From an uncultured Anaerolineales bacterium (GTDB lineage: Bacteria > Chloroflexota > Anaerolineae > Anaerolineales > Villigracilaceae): a stretch of DNA of 52,093 bases. The stretch covers positions 1 through 52,093 of the forward strand of contig CAISEG010000056.1 of NCBI GenBank assembly GCA_903884265.1, in the 5' to 3' direction. The notes under the pieces are model-generated. The model worked only from the letters and a program-made list of their open reading frames with translations, did not search any database and was not told the DNA's origin. Positions 36,700 through 46,066 of the stretch are shown here, in pieces (the stretch's first letter is position 1; every line of letters begins with the position of its first letter). A program made the translations under genes and the position numbers.

Positions 36700-38523
36700 C
36701 TACTTATGTAGTACCTCAAACACTTGCAGATTTTCAAATGTTTCAAGCAGACGGGTCGATCCCATATTCAAGGCAGCCGGGTCAAGGCTGTACTTCGCAA
36801 TTACCGAAGCGGGAGTCTGACCCTTAGCCAGGTCCACAAAAACAAACACACGCGTGAATATCAAATTGCGGCTGTTAAAACGGGTATCGGGAATGCCATA
36901 CAATTGGGAATAGTACAACACCGCAGCATCGTCCGGCGAGGCGACGATAATCATATCATTATCTTCCAATTGTTCACGAACGAACAAGACTGCTTTTTCC
37001 TGACTGCCGCGTCCAGCCCAGATCTCGGGTAATTGCGGCGCTAGCCAGGCAGTATGCTGGATCTCTGCCAGCAGTACCAGCCCAACCATAATCACTGCAA
37101 GCGGCAGGCTCCGCAAAAACTTCAATTTTATTTTTCCTAACAAACCAAAAATCCCCGCAGCTGACCATAACAGCATCAGCGGCAAAAGGAACAACCACAC
37201 CTTTCCCCAGGCATTCGGTCGTTGGATGAGAATCAGCGCGAGAATCCAAATCAGGGCAGCGACTTGGAGCGGTATGCGGGTGGAGGAAAGCCGCCGATGG
37301 AAAACGAGGCTCAAGACCCAGCCGGCAACAAGGATGACCACAATGAAAAGCGGAACGCCCGTTGTCCATTCCACCCACGTCTCAGCAAAACGATGGGAGA
37401 GAGTCTCCAGCAAATCAGCCCAAGGAAGCGGGGCAACAAATCCATTGGCGAAAACCTTCTCCGGCCCAGTGAATATCAAGATGGGTGTATAAAACAACAA
37501 CGTCAGGATGGCTGTGCCGAAGCCGGTTGCCGCCCAAATGCGAAGAAAATCCAGTTTCGAGCGGTACGAGCCGGGAGTGTTCGACTGCCCGCTCGAGGCA
37601 ACACCTTCGAACTGATTATTCAAGAAAAGCCAAACAAACAGTATGCCGAAAGGGAACAGCATCACCGGTACTGTATACAGACCCAAGGCAGAGAACAGGC
37701 CGATCAACCCCCAAATAAAAAGGTTTTTTTGTTTACAGACAATGCTGCCAAGTATAAATGTCAGCAGGGTAAAGAGCGCCACGAGGGTATAGCCACGGGC
37801 ATTGGTTGAATAATTGACCAACATCGGTAACCAAGCCACCAGCGCAGCCGCACCAAGGCCTGTCCAGCGGTCATAGAGGCGTTTGGCCAGCCAATACACC
37901 GCTGGCACAAGCAACACGCCCGCCGTGAACGCCGGCAGGCGTACCGCCCAAGGCCAGATCCCGAAAACCCGGGTAGAAAAAAAGACCAGAATGGAATGAA
38001 AAACGTGGTTATTCGGCAGGTGATAATCCGTAATGGCAGAAAAAAAAGAATGGGCAAAAGCTACATATGTATAAGCTTCGTCGTGGCCCAAAGGTGAGTT
38101 GAGGTATTCCAGACGAAAAATAACCGACATCACCATGATAACCAGAATAACCGCCAAGAAACCAGATTCATCCTTGCGCGGGTGCAGACTGGCAAAAAAG
38201 TGCCCGGCATCTAGCCAGAGCCGTTTGAAGAAACGCCCAAAGAGCGTCCAACGGTGGAGACCAGTCAAAATTGCAAGACCAAATAATAATAGTCCACCGA
38301 AGCCAAAAAGCATTTTGAATACTATTGCATTCCATGGTTTCAGGGAATTGAAATTGCCATCCCGCATGAGCGAATCAGTTAATGGCTTCAATATCCCGTA
38401 AGGGAGGAACGTCAAAAGGATTAAAACCGCCCCGCAGATCACAAATATAGCGACAAGAAGCCATAGCTGCCATTTGTTGTTCGCTGTATCTTCCTTTCTG
38501 AAAAAAGAATTATTCAAACGCAT
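36700..38523 (-). CDS. GT39-like membrane glycosyltransferase (type B, copy 1)
   Basis: LNSPLGHDEAYTYVAFAHSFFSAITDYHLPNNHVFHSILVFFSTRVFG; multi-TM. Confidence 0.75.
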   Translation of the reverse strand: MRLNNSFFRKEDTANNKWQLWLLVAIFVICGAVLILLTFLPYGILKPLTDSLMRDGNFNSLKPWNAIVFKMLFGFGGLLLFGLAILTGLHRWTLFGRFFKRLWLDAGHFFASLHPRKDESGFLAVILVIMVMSVIFRLEYLNSPLGHDEAYTYVAFAHSFFSAITDYHLPNNHVFHSILVFFSTRVFGIWPWAVRLPAFTAGVLLVPAVYWLAKRLYDRWTGLGAAALVAWLPMLVNYSTNARGYTLVALFTLLTFILGSIVCKQKNLFIWGLIGLFSALGLYTVPVMLFPFGILFVWLFLNNQFEGVASSGQSNTPGSYRSKLDFLRIWAATGFGTAILTLLFYTPILIFTGPEKVFANGFVAPLPWADLLETLSHRFAETWVEWTTGVPLFIVVILVAGWVLSLVFHRRLSSTRIPLQVAALIWILALILIQRPNAWGKVWLFLLPLMLLWSAAGIFGLLGKIKLKFLRSLPLAVIMVGLVLLAEIQHTAWLAPQLPEIWAGRGSQEKAVLFVREQLEDNDMIIVASPDDAAVLYYSQLYGIPDTRFNSRNLIFTRVFVFVDLAKGQTPASVIAKYSLDPAALNMGSTRLLETFENLQVFEVLHK

Positions 38524-38560
38524 CTAGCAGCCTTTGATAGGATCCACCGGTTTCGCAATC

Positions 38561-38583
38561 AAATAAACCCGGCTGGTTTATTT
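38561..38583. other. Inverted repeat spanning a GT39 stop codon
   Basis: AAATAAACC-CGGCT-GGTTTATTT, 9-bp arms. Confidence 0.5.
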
Positions 38584-40335
38584 GACAGGACATTGATAAA
38601 TATGTCGCGTTCCAATCTCGTGAATTAACTTTATTGAGGCCAGATCGAGTGCGGGGCTGTCTGGACCACGATCTGCAAGCACAGAATCAATTGACTGACC
38701 ATCTGGAGGATTTACAAGAACCCAGGCCCGGGTAAAAGGTATTCTTTTGTCAAAATGGTTGTTACTGAGGTTATATTCCAACGAATAAAACCATACCGAA
38801 GCATCATCCGGCCAGTCGACTACGATCAGGTCAGTATCACTAATACTGTTTTTGAAAAAAAGTACTGCGTTTTCCACATCGCCACGCTGAGACCATAACC
38901 CGTGTATTTCAGGAATTAATCGAAGAGTAGACAAACCTCCAACGAATAATACGACAGCGGTCAGAATACTTGCCAGAGATAGACCGTAAAGAAATTTCAG
39001 GTGAACATTTCGCATCAAGCCGATGATGCCAGCCGCAGACCAAATTAGCATGAGCGGTAAAAGAAAAACCCATACTTTTGCCCAAGCATTGGATCGCTGG
39101 GCAATCAGGAGGAAAGTTATCCACAGCAGGGCTGCCAATTGTAGTGGAACACGGATATTTGCAAGCTTCCGATGAAAAATCAAACTCGAGACCCAGCCTG
39201 CCAAAAGCATAATGGTGATGGCTAATGGGACCCCATGTGTCCACTCTGCCCACGTATCTATAAGGCGAGCATGCCACGTATCCGGTAAATCTGCCCATGT
39301 AAGAGGGGCCACAAAACCATTTGCAAAGAGCTTTTGTGGGCCGGTATAAATCAGAACCGGAGCATAAAGTAATATCGTCAAAAAGGCTGTCAGAAAACCA
39401 CCAATTAACCAATAACGGATGAACTCCCACTTTGAAGAATATGGGGCCGGACTCGCCGCAAGGTTCTCCAAGAACAACCAGACGAACAACATCCCAAACG
39501 GAAATAGCATGACTGGCACTGTATACAGCCCCAGGGCAGAGAAAATGGCGATCAATCCCCAGGCCACAAGGTTTTTCTCTTTGCGGACATAAATCCCCAA
39601 AATTATTATGACCAAAGTGAACAATGCGACCAGAGTATAGCCGCGAGCACTAGTTGAATAACTGATGAGAGAAGGAGAAAAAGCAACCAAGACACTGGCG
39701 AAAAGACCTGTCCAAGGATCATAAATCTGCTTTGCCAAAAAATAAACGCCCGGGATCACTAAAACCCCGGCCAAAAAAGCAGGCAATCGCGCCGACCAAG
39801 GAGCCAGCCCGAACGCCCTTACCGAAAGATTAACCAGAAGCGTGTGAAAGACATGGTTGTTAGGCATGGAATAGTCGGTCAAGGCATGAAAAAATGAATC
39901 GGCGTATGTCACCACGGTATAAGCCTCATCATGGAGCATCGGACTTTCCATCAAAGCCAGACGATTAATACCGGCAAGGATCGTGACTACCGATAAAGAA
40001 ACCAGATATCCTTTCTCAGACCTAGAAATATTGGAAAACGAAAAAAACTTCCGAAAATCCCTCCACATTTGCCTGATAAACCTTATGACCATCTCCCAGA
40101 GGTGTTTGCCCGTAAGGTATGCCAGCCCAAGGAGGCTCAGACCGAATGCCCCTATTAGAAACCTGAATACAACGGCGTTATCAATCCTGAGGAGCGAAAG
40201 GTTGCCATCTCGTGATAAAACGTTAAGAAGCGTTTTCATCGTTCCAAAAGGGAGAAGGACGATCAATAATAATGACAGGCCAAAAAGGCAGAATATTATC
40301 GTAAATAACCAGGGAAGAAAATTACGGCGAGACAT
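38578..40335 (-). CDS. GT39-like membrane glycosyltransferase (type B, copy 2)
   Basis: MESPMLHDEAYTVVTYADSFFHALTDYSMPNNHVFHTLLVNLSVRAFG; multi-TM. Confidence 0.75.
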   Translation of the reverse strand: MSRRNFLPWLFTIIFCLFGLSLLLIVLLPFGTMKTLLNVLSRDGNLSLLRIDNAVVFRFLIGAFGLSLLGLAYLTGKHLWEMVIRFIRQMWRDFRKFFSFSNISRSEKGYLVSLSVVTILAGINRLALMESPMLHDEAYTVVTYADSFFHALTDYSMPNNHVFHTLLVNLSVRAFGLAPWSARLPAFLAGVLVIPGVYFLAKQIYDPWTGLFASVLVAFSPSLISYSTSARGYTLVALFTLVIIILGIYVRKEKNLVAWGLIAIFSALGLYTVPVMLFPFGMLFVWLFLENLAASPAPYSSKWEFIRYWLIGGFLTAFLTILLYAPVLIYTGPQKLFANGFVAPLTWADLPDTWHARLIDTWAEWTHGVPLAITIMLLAGWVSSLIFHRKLANIRVPLQLAALLWITFLLIAQRSNAWAKVWVFLLPLMLIWSAAGIIGLMRNVHLKFLYGLSLASILTAVVLFVGGLSTLRLIPEIHGLWSQRGDVENAVLFFKNSISDTDLIVVDWPDDASVWFYSLEYNLSNNHFDKRIPFTRAWVLVNPPDGQSIDSVLADRGPDSPALDLASIKLIHEIGTRHIYQCPVK

Positions 40336-40338
40336 AAC

Positions 40339-41283
40339 CTACCCCTCCGAATTCAGATGGCGTGAATGGAGACGATCATAAAGATTGCGTACCTTTTGCA
40401 GCCCCAACAAGGTCAGTTTAGCCAACAGGATATGTTTCCAATCGCCAAGGGCGGTCGGCGGGTGCAGGCGGAAGGCACGCCAATAAGCACGCAAGGCGCG
40501 GCCCGGATGACCAGCATCGGTGAGATAGAATGCATCAAACCGGTTCACACCCGCCATGATCCTCTTCTCGTTGGAGGTGATGATCCCGGTGAATTCCGGA
40601 TGGGATTTCAAGTCATCGATCAGCATTCTGGCTTCCTGCCCATAAGCCGCGCCACGAGTGCGGTTTTTGGCCTGGTCATGATAGCGGGCAGCCGCCCAAG
40701 TTTGAGGCACGTAGACCAGAGGGGCAAGGCGGGCTAAATTCATCCAAAGCAGGTTATCCATCAGCAGATGGTAAGCCGGGTTGAGATATCCCACCCTTTC
40801 CAAAACAGAACGGCGCATGAAGGCTGCCGGTTGACAGATGATGTTGAACGCCATCAGGTCCACCAGCGAGTACTGACGGGCGCACATCAGATTGAAGGGT
40901 TTGCCATCCGCGTCAATTGCGAGGGCGTCACCGTAAACAACAGCCGCATCAGGGCTCGAACCGAAAACAGCAACTGCTGCAGACACCGCTCCGGGCAGGT
41001 AGATATCATCAGAATTCAGCCAGCCAACGATCTCGCCCCGTGCCCGGCGCAGGCCCTTGTTGACAGCCTCAGACTGACCGGAATCCTTCTCGGAAACCCA
41101 CCACGTCAAACGGTCCGCGTAGCTGCAAATGATCTCCAGACTCCCGTCGGTGGATGCCCCATCCACAACCAGGTATTCAATATTGGGATAGTCCTGCTCG
41201 AGCACCGAGCGAAGGGTGGCCTCCAGGAAACGCGCCTGATTATATGAAGGAGTGATAATGGAAACGAGGGGAAGGTCTGCCAT
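40339..41283 (-). CDS. Glycosyltransferase family 2
   Basis: PLVSIITPSYNQARFLEATLRSVLEQDYPNIEYLVVDGASTDGS; RARGEIVGWLNSDDIYLPGA. Confidence 0.92.
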   Translation of the reverse strand: MADLPLVSIITPSYNQARFLEATLRSVLEQDYPNIEYLVVDGASTDGSLEIICSYADRLTWWVSEKDSGQSEAVNKGLRRARGEIVGWLNSDDIYLPGAVSAAVAVFGSSPDAAVVYGDALAIDADGKPFNLMCARQYSLVDLMAFNIICQPAAFMRRSVLERVGYLNPAYHLLMDNLLWMNLARLAPLVYVPQTWAAARYHDQAKNRTRGAAYGQEARMLIDDLKSHPEFTGIITSNEKRIMAGVNRFDAFYLTDAGHPGRALRAYWRAFRLHPPTALGDWKHILLAKLTLLGLQKVRNLYDRLHSRHLNSEG

Positions 41284-41284
41284 G

Positions 41285-42100
41285 CTATTTGAAGAGAGAC
41301 AGGTAGTCAATTTTAGGGAAAATGGTCAGTTTTCCGCCAATGGTAGCATCCAGAACCTGGCGGCCCGCCGCCTCATAAGCCTTACGCGCCAACCGATAAC
41401 CGATCTCTGACGTTTCAAAGTCAGGCAATTGCCAGCGGAAACCTTTGCCAAAATAACCGGGATTGAAATGATTGGGATCGTCGCCCTGTGAGACGATCGT
41501 GGTATTGGCTTTACCCGGCACATTGGAATTATGGTCCACGCCGACCAGGATAACCTGCTCGAAACCCATATGGAAGGCCAGTTGGAGGGCAACATAGGTG
41601 ACAGTGGCACTTTCCCAGACACGGTGACGGACATCACGGGCAAAAGCGGGATTATCGTACGTGGTGTAGATAAACGTGGCAGGGAGCGAACCAGTTGGAA
41701 ATATGCGATGGGTTCGCCAGGAAAGGAATTTCAGCATCGGCAGGGCAGCAATGTCATCTTTGCACTGTTCGATGACCAAATCATTGATCGTTACAAAATA
41801 GGTTGTTTGGAAGCCCAACTCCGGGAACATCAGATAAATACGATTCAGGCCAAAGGTGTACTCTTCCTTGAGTTTGCTCAAATCTGTCTGCCTGAGACTG
41901 GGGCCATTTCCAATGATAAAAGCACGTTCGCCTCGGTGAATATCTTTCAACCCGGTCAGCCGTTTCATGCTTTCGCGCCGCCAGGGATGGAAGTAAACGC
42001 CCGGAAGGTCAGGCAAGTGCATCAACCCGCTGTAGGTCTTGCGCACTACATTCCAGGCCAGGGCAGGAACCATTGATTTAATGGTTTGTTTTATGCTCAT
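41285..42100 (-). CDS. DUF115/MAF-core-like protein, GT42-like features (candidate nonulosonate transferase)
   Basis: RAFIIGNGPSLRQTDLSKLKEEYTFGLNRIYLMF; ATVTYVALQLAFHMGFEQVILVGVDHN. Confidence 0.7.
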   Translation of the reverse strand: MSIKQTIKSMVPALAWNVVRKTYSGLMHLPDLPGVYFHPWRRESMKRLTGLKDIHRGERAFIIGNGPSLRQTDLSKLKEEYTFGLNRIYLMFPELGFQTTYFVTINDLVIEQCKDDIAALPMLKFLSWRTHRIFPTGSLPATFIYTTYDNPAFARDVRHRVWESATVTYVALQLAFHMGFEQVILVGVDHNSNVPGKANTTIVSQGDDPNHFNPGYFGKGFRWQLPDFETSEIGYRLARKAYEAAGRQVLDATIGGKLTIFPKIDYLSLFK

Positions 42101-42148
42101 TCTCGCCGCTCATCCCATGTCAACAGTGCGCTATTGTGGCGCATCGTC

Positions 42149-43711
42149 TTATTTGGCGCAATCGTTTTCGATCTTGAAATAATCATACGGGGCCTGGTAA
42201 GTCGAATAGCGGCTTATATCCGGCAACAGCGGTAGATCCTGACCAAAATACGCATCGAGAACCACCCGGAATGTATTGACTGGCGTGATAGACGGATACA
42301 GTAAATCTTCATGACCGGGGAGGTAATAGGCATTTAGATTAGACATACGAACAGAGCGACCCGACCCGGTAGGGCCATGGTCTCCTTGAATGATAATGAT
42401 GGGCGGGGTTGGTGATTTGGTAATGATCACAGCAACGACGGTTTCAATCTGCTTGTCTATGAATATCAGTGAATCAACATAGCCCCGTTTGAAAATTTCC
42501 GGGGTCATCGTACTCACATCAATGGCAACCGGTTCTCCGTTTGGGCCAAACACAAAAGAATGCGGCACAAGCAGGTGAACAAAAACAAACTTGGGACCCT
42601 CAATAGAAGGGATCACCTGCAATTTCTCGAGGGCGAACTGCGTTCTCCGGCGAATTAAATCGTCAGGCGTATTAGGCAAGCTGAGTTCCTGCGCGTCAAG
42701 CAAAATACGCCCAGCGGTGGTCTGGATCAACATATACTGGAAACTATTCAATTCCCATGTGCCAACCGGAGGAGTAAAATAAATGTCAGCATTATTGAGC
42801 TCAGTCCAACCGAAGCCCGTTGCAAATGCAACGGTTTTATAGCCACGCGATTCCAAGAACTGGCGTAAAGCGCTATTCTTGATCAAGGGCCAAAGGGGTG
42901 ACCTATCGGTATTCCCCGGGGCAAAGGAAGCATTCAAAGCGTCCAAATAATCGAAGTTAAGTGATGATGTTAAAGAGAGTTCCGTTTGGGCGTAGTTCGA
43001 TTGGCCGCATCTTGCCACAAAAAAGCCCATTTGCTCAAGCGAGTTAAGAAACTCGGAATTGTCATAACCGTATAATTCTTGAATTATATCGGAGCGCCCA
43101 TAAGCATCCAGAATGATGTAGTAAATATCCGGAGTTTCCTGGCTGGTTGAGACCGTAATCGCATTCAATGACTCAGGACCTGTTCGAGATGATTCTTTCC
43201 AAGCCTGCCACTGCTTCCAAGACACCAAACCGATCTGGAAAACAGGCATGACGATCAGTAGCATACCTATCACATTCAGGATTGGGGTGACATTCTGGAT
43301 CTTAAGCTTCTTCCGACAAGCCCACCAGGTTACCAAGCCAGCGAGAATGAGGAATAAAGGTGCCAGGGTGCGATGGCGAAAAACAAAGAAACCTGATATT
43401 TGAATCCCCTTCAATAGCGAATAGATCTGACCGTATGAAAAGAACAGGATCAGAAGGATCGTGGTCACCAGCGCCGCGCGCTGCCAGTTTCGCAACAAAA
43501 CGCGAAAAACAAGCAACAAGATACCTGCACTGGCTGCCGAGAATGCCAAGGGAATTAAAGCCACAGTTGGCGTGACTTCAGTTGCATTGTGCGCCAAGAG
43601 AGCTAAAATTGGATAGGCTGAAAACAATAAGACATACCAAGGGACAGCCTTCCAATTCCATTGCTTGGGTAGAACCGGGTTTCTTCTTTTATTTTTCGTT
43701 TTTTGATCCAT
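42149..43711 (-). CDS. Membrane sulfatase/alkaline-phosphatase-superfamily protein (copy 2)
   Basis: N-terminal TMs; PDIYYIILDAYGRSD; YAQTELSLTSSLNFDYL; HLLVPHSFVFGPNG; IIIQGDHGP. Confidence 0.75.
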   Translation of the reverse strand: MDQKTKNKRRNPVLPKQWNWKAVPWYVLLFSAYPILALLAHNATEVTPTVALIPLAFSAASAGILLLVFRVLLRNWQRAALVTTILLILFFSYGQIYSLLKGIQISGFFVFRHRTLAPLFLILAGLVTWWACRKKLKIQNVTPILNVIGMLLIVMPVFQIGLVSWKQWQAWKESSRTGPESLNAITVSTSQETPDIYYIILDAYGRSDIIQELYGYDNSEFLNSLEQMGFFVARCGQSNYAQTELSLTSSLNFDYLDALNASFAPGNTDRSPLWPLIKNSALRQFLESRGYKTVAFATGFGWTELNNADIYFTPPVGTWELNSFQYMLIQTTAGRILLDAQELSLPNTPDDLIRRRTQFALEKLQVIPSIEGPKFVFVHLLVPHSFVFGPNGEPVAIDVSTMTPEIFKRGYVDSLIFIDKQIETVVAVIITKSPTPPIIIIQGDHGPTGSGRSVRMSNLNAYYLPGHEDLLYPSITPVNTFRVVLDAYFGQDLPLLPDISRYSTYQAPYDYFKIENDCAK

Positions 43712-43715
43712 AAAT

Positions 43716-44477
43716 TTATTCCGTACTCAACCGGGCAGTTGCTCCGCCGTCCACGATCATGGCCTGGCCGGTCATGAATGACGACTGGGTGATATCGGCC
43801 AGGAAATAGATGGCATGAGCGATTTCCTCGGGCTTACCAACACGCCCGTTGACCGTTTTACGCGCCAGGTTGTCCAACCGGGACTGCATGTCGCCATCAC
43901 CGACATGGCCGCGGTTCAGACCCGCGCGCAGCATGGGGGTATCCACCGCCCCAGGCAGGATGGCGTTGACGCGGATCTCGTCCCGGGCAAATTCAATCGC
44001 CATGGCGCGCGTGAGCGCCAGCAAGCCGCCCTTGCTGGCGGCATAGGCGGCGATGTTGGCGGAGGTCTGCACGGCATGCACGGAGGAGACATTGACAATC
44101 GCCCCGCCCCTGGCAGCTTTCAGAAGCGGGTGCGCCAGTTTAACGAACAGGAATGCCGAGCGCAGGTTGGAGGCCATGACCCCATCCCACTCTTCCACAG
44201 TTGTTTCGACCAATGGTTTGGCCACCTGTACGGCGGCATTATTGACCAACGCATCCAGCGATGCGGTGAAAGCGCGCACTTGCACAAAGATCGAATCAGC
44301 GGCTTCGGGATGGGAGATATCAGCCTGGATGAAATGACCATTGGCTGGAAAATCATCGCCGAAAGGCAAACGATCCACGCCAATGACACACCAGCCTTTT
44401 TCGGCAAAGAGTTGGACACTGGCGTGTCCGATGCCGCCGCCTGCGCCAGTAATAAGGACAGTTTTCATCTCAGACAT
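43716..44477 (-). CDS. Short-chain dehydrogenase/reductase
   Basis: VLITGAGGGIGHASVQLFAEKGW; VNNAAVQ; NVSSVHAVQTSANIAAYAASKGGLLALTRAMA; MIVDGG. Confidence 0.92.
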   Translation of the reverse strand: MSEMKTVLITGAGGGIGHASVQLFAEKGWCVIGVDRLPFGDDFPANGHFIQADISHPEAADSIFVQVRAFTASLDALVNNAAVQVAKPLVETTVEEWDGVMASNLRSAFLFVKLAHPLLKAARGGAIVNVSSVHAVQTSANIAAYAASKGGLLALTRAMAIEFARDEIRVNAILPGAVDTPMLRAGLNRGHVGDGDMQSRLDNLARKTVNGRVGKPEEIAHAIYFLADITQSSFMTGQAMIVDGGATARLSTE

Positions 44478-44491
44478 GGTTTCACCTGGTA

Positions 44492-46066
44492 TCAAGGTAT
44501 GCAATCCGGGTATGTCTCGGGGGCAACTTCGCCATTGTCCGTAACATCCGGCAAGAGAGGATAATTTGCCCCAAAATATTGGTCAAGGATGATGCGGAAG
44601 GAATTAACGGGCGTTATTGAGGGGTACAGATCAGCATAACCGCGGGGCAGATAATAGGCATCCAGATTCGTATATTGGCCTGGATTGTTATCCTGGTAGC
44701 CATGATCGCCTTCAAGGACGATAATGGGAGGATTTTTTGATTCGCTGATAATGGCCTGTAGAATGGGAATGATCCTCTGGTTAATATATTGCACTCCATA
44801 GATGTAGCCCTGCCGGTCATATGCGCTGCCTGTCGCAACGGATGAATCGTTGCTGGTATAGCCGGGGTCGGTCAATATCTCGCCGTTTGGACCAAATACG
44901 TGCGGGCCGTGGGGAATTAAGATATGCGCGTAAACAAATTTTGGGCCGGCAATGGCGGGAATTTCAGAAAGTTTTTCAAGGGTGAATAACTCCAGATCAA
45001 TATGGAAGCGGAGGAAAGGATCCGCAACAGATGAAGATGCTGCAGACGTTTGCTGGCTTGCATTCGCCTGAAATAGCGCGGAGATATTTAGCTTGCTATC
45101 CGCGGCAACGAGGAGAACTGCAGCAGTACTCCGGATATACATATTCTCAAATGGATACAGGTACTGGGAGCCAATAGACGGGCGATCCAATCCCAAGAAT
45201 ACGTCCGCGTCTGTAAGCTCCAGCCACGGGTATTCCGACCGGAAAGAGACTGTTTTATAGCCGATTCCCTGCAGTTGACGCCGGACCTCACTATCTTTGA
45301 TGAGGGCCCAGAAGCCATTGTCATCAATAGCTAAACCGGTCTTCGTCTCCAATGCGGGCAGGTAATTCATATTCAAGGCCGAGGCAATGGACGCGCGCGT
45401 GTAACCGTAGTTCGGACGGCTGCAGCGAGCCACATAAAATCCTGATTCGTCCAGCTTGTTTATAAAGGCAGTATTATCATATCCCATCTCTTGTTGCAAT
45501 GCGTCGGCACGCATATAGGCGTCCAAGACTATAAAATACACATCCGGCAAATTCTGGCGATTTGCATTAAGAGTCGAGCCGGTTTGTGCAGAGGCTTCGC
45601 GGCGCGCGGCAGAGGCGGTTGTGATATAAAAATAGCCCAGTTGAAGTGCTGAAGTGATGATCACAAGCGCGCCCACAATATTCAACCATTGGGTAAATTT
45701 TTCCAACTTCCTGACACGGGATAATATTCCCCAAATGCCGAGGCCCAAAGCCACAATGTAAACGGGAATCAAGACGCGATGGCGTCCCAGGCCGCTTAAG
45801 GCTGAAGAGTGTCGGAAGAGGTCATAAATATGGCCGTAAGAGAAAAAGAGAAGGAGAATTAATGTCCCTATCCACGCAGCCTTGTCCGTCTGGCGGAAAA
45901 TCAGGTAAAGAGCCAGATAAAGCAGAGCCGACCCGGCCAAGGTAAACAGGTACGGACGCACAACAACCGAAGGGTCAACCTCAGCCGCGTTGGCTGCCCA
46001 GAGGTACAGGAGGGGGAAAATAGTGAAGAAAATGTAGAACCAGGGAACGCGTTTAAGCCACTTCAT
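44492..46066 (-). CDS. Membrane sulfatase/alkaline-phosphatase-superfamily protein (copy 1; alternative start 46078)
   Basis: N-terminal TMs; PDVYFIVLDAYMRADALQQEMGYDN; YGYTRASIASALNMNYLPAL; HILIPHGPHVFGPNGE; IVLEGDHGY. Confidence 0.75.
   Translation of the reverse strand: MKWLKRVPWFYIFFTIFPLLYLWAANAAEVDPSVVVRPYLFTLAGSALLYLALYLIFRQTDKAAWIGTLILLLFFSYGHIYDLFRHSSALSGLGRHRVLIPVYIVALGLGIWGILSRVRKLEKFTQWLNIVGALVIITSALQLGYFYITTASAARREASAQTGSTLNANRQNLPDVYFIVLDAYMRADALQQEMGYDNTAFINKLDESGFYVARCSRPNYGYTRASIASALNMNYLPALETKTGLAIDDNGFWALIKDSEVRRQLQGIGYKTVSFRSEYPWLELTDADVFLGLDRPSIGSQYLYPFENMYIRSTAAVLLVAADSKLNISALFQANASQQTSAASSSVADPFLRFHIDLELFTLEKLSEIPAIAGPKFVYAHILIPHGPHVFGPNGEILTDPGYTSNDSSVATGSAYDRQGYIYGVQYINQRIIPILQAIISESKNPPIIVLEGDHGYQDNNPGQYTNLDAYYLPRGYADLYPSITPVNSFRIILDQYFGANYPLLPDVTDNGEVAPETYPDCIP

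Noticed and set aside
37222-37809. 195-aa plus-strand ORF antisense to a GT39-like gene
   Set aside because: Highly charged low-complexity shadow frame; operon is minus strand
43815-44564. 249-aa plus-strand ORF antisense to the SDR
   Set aside because: SDR frame carries all family motifs; the plus frame does not resemble any family
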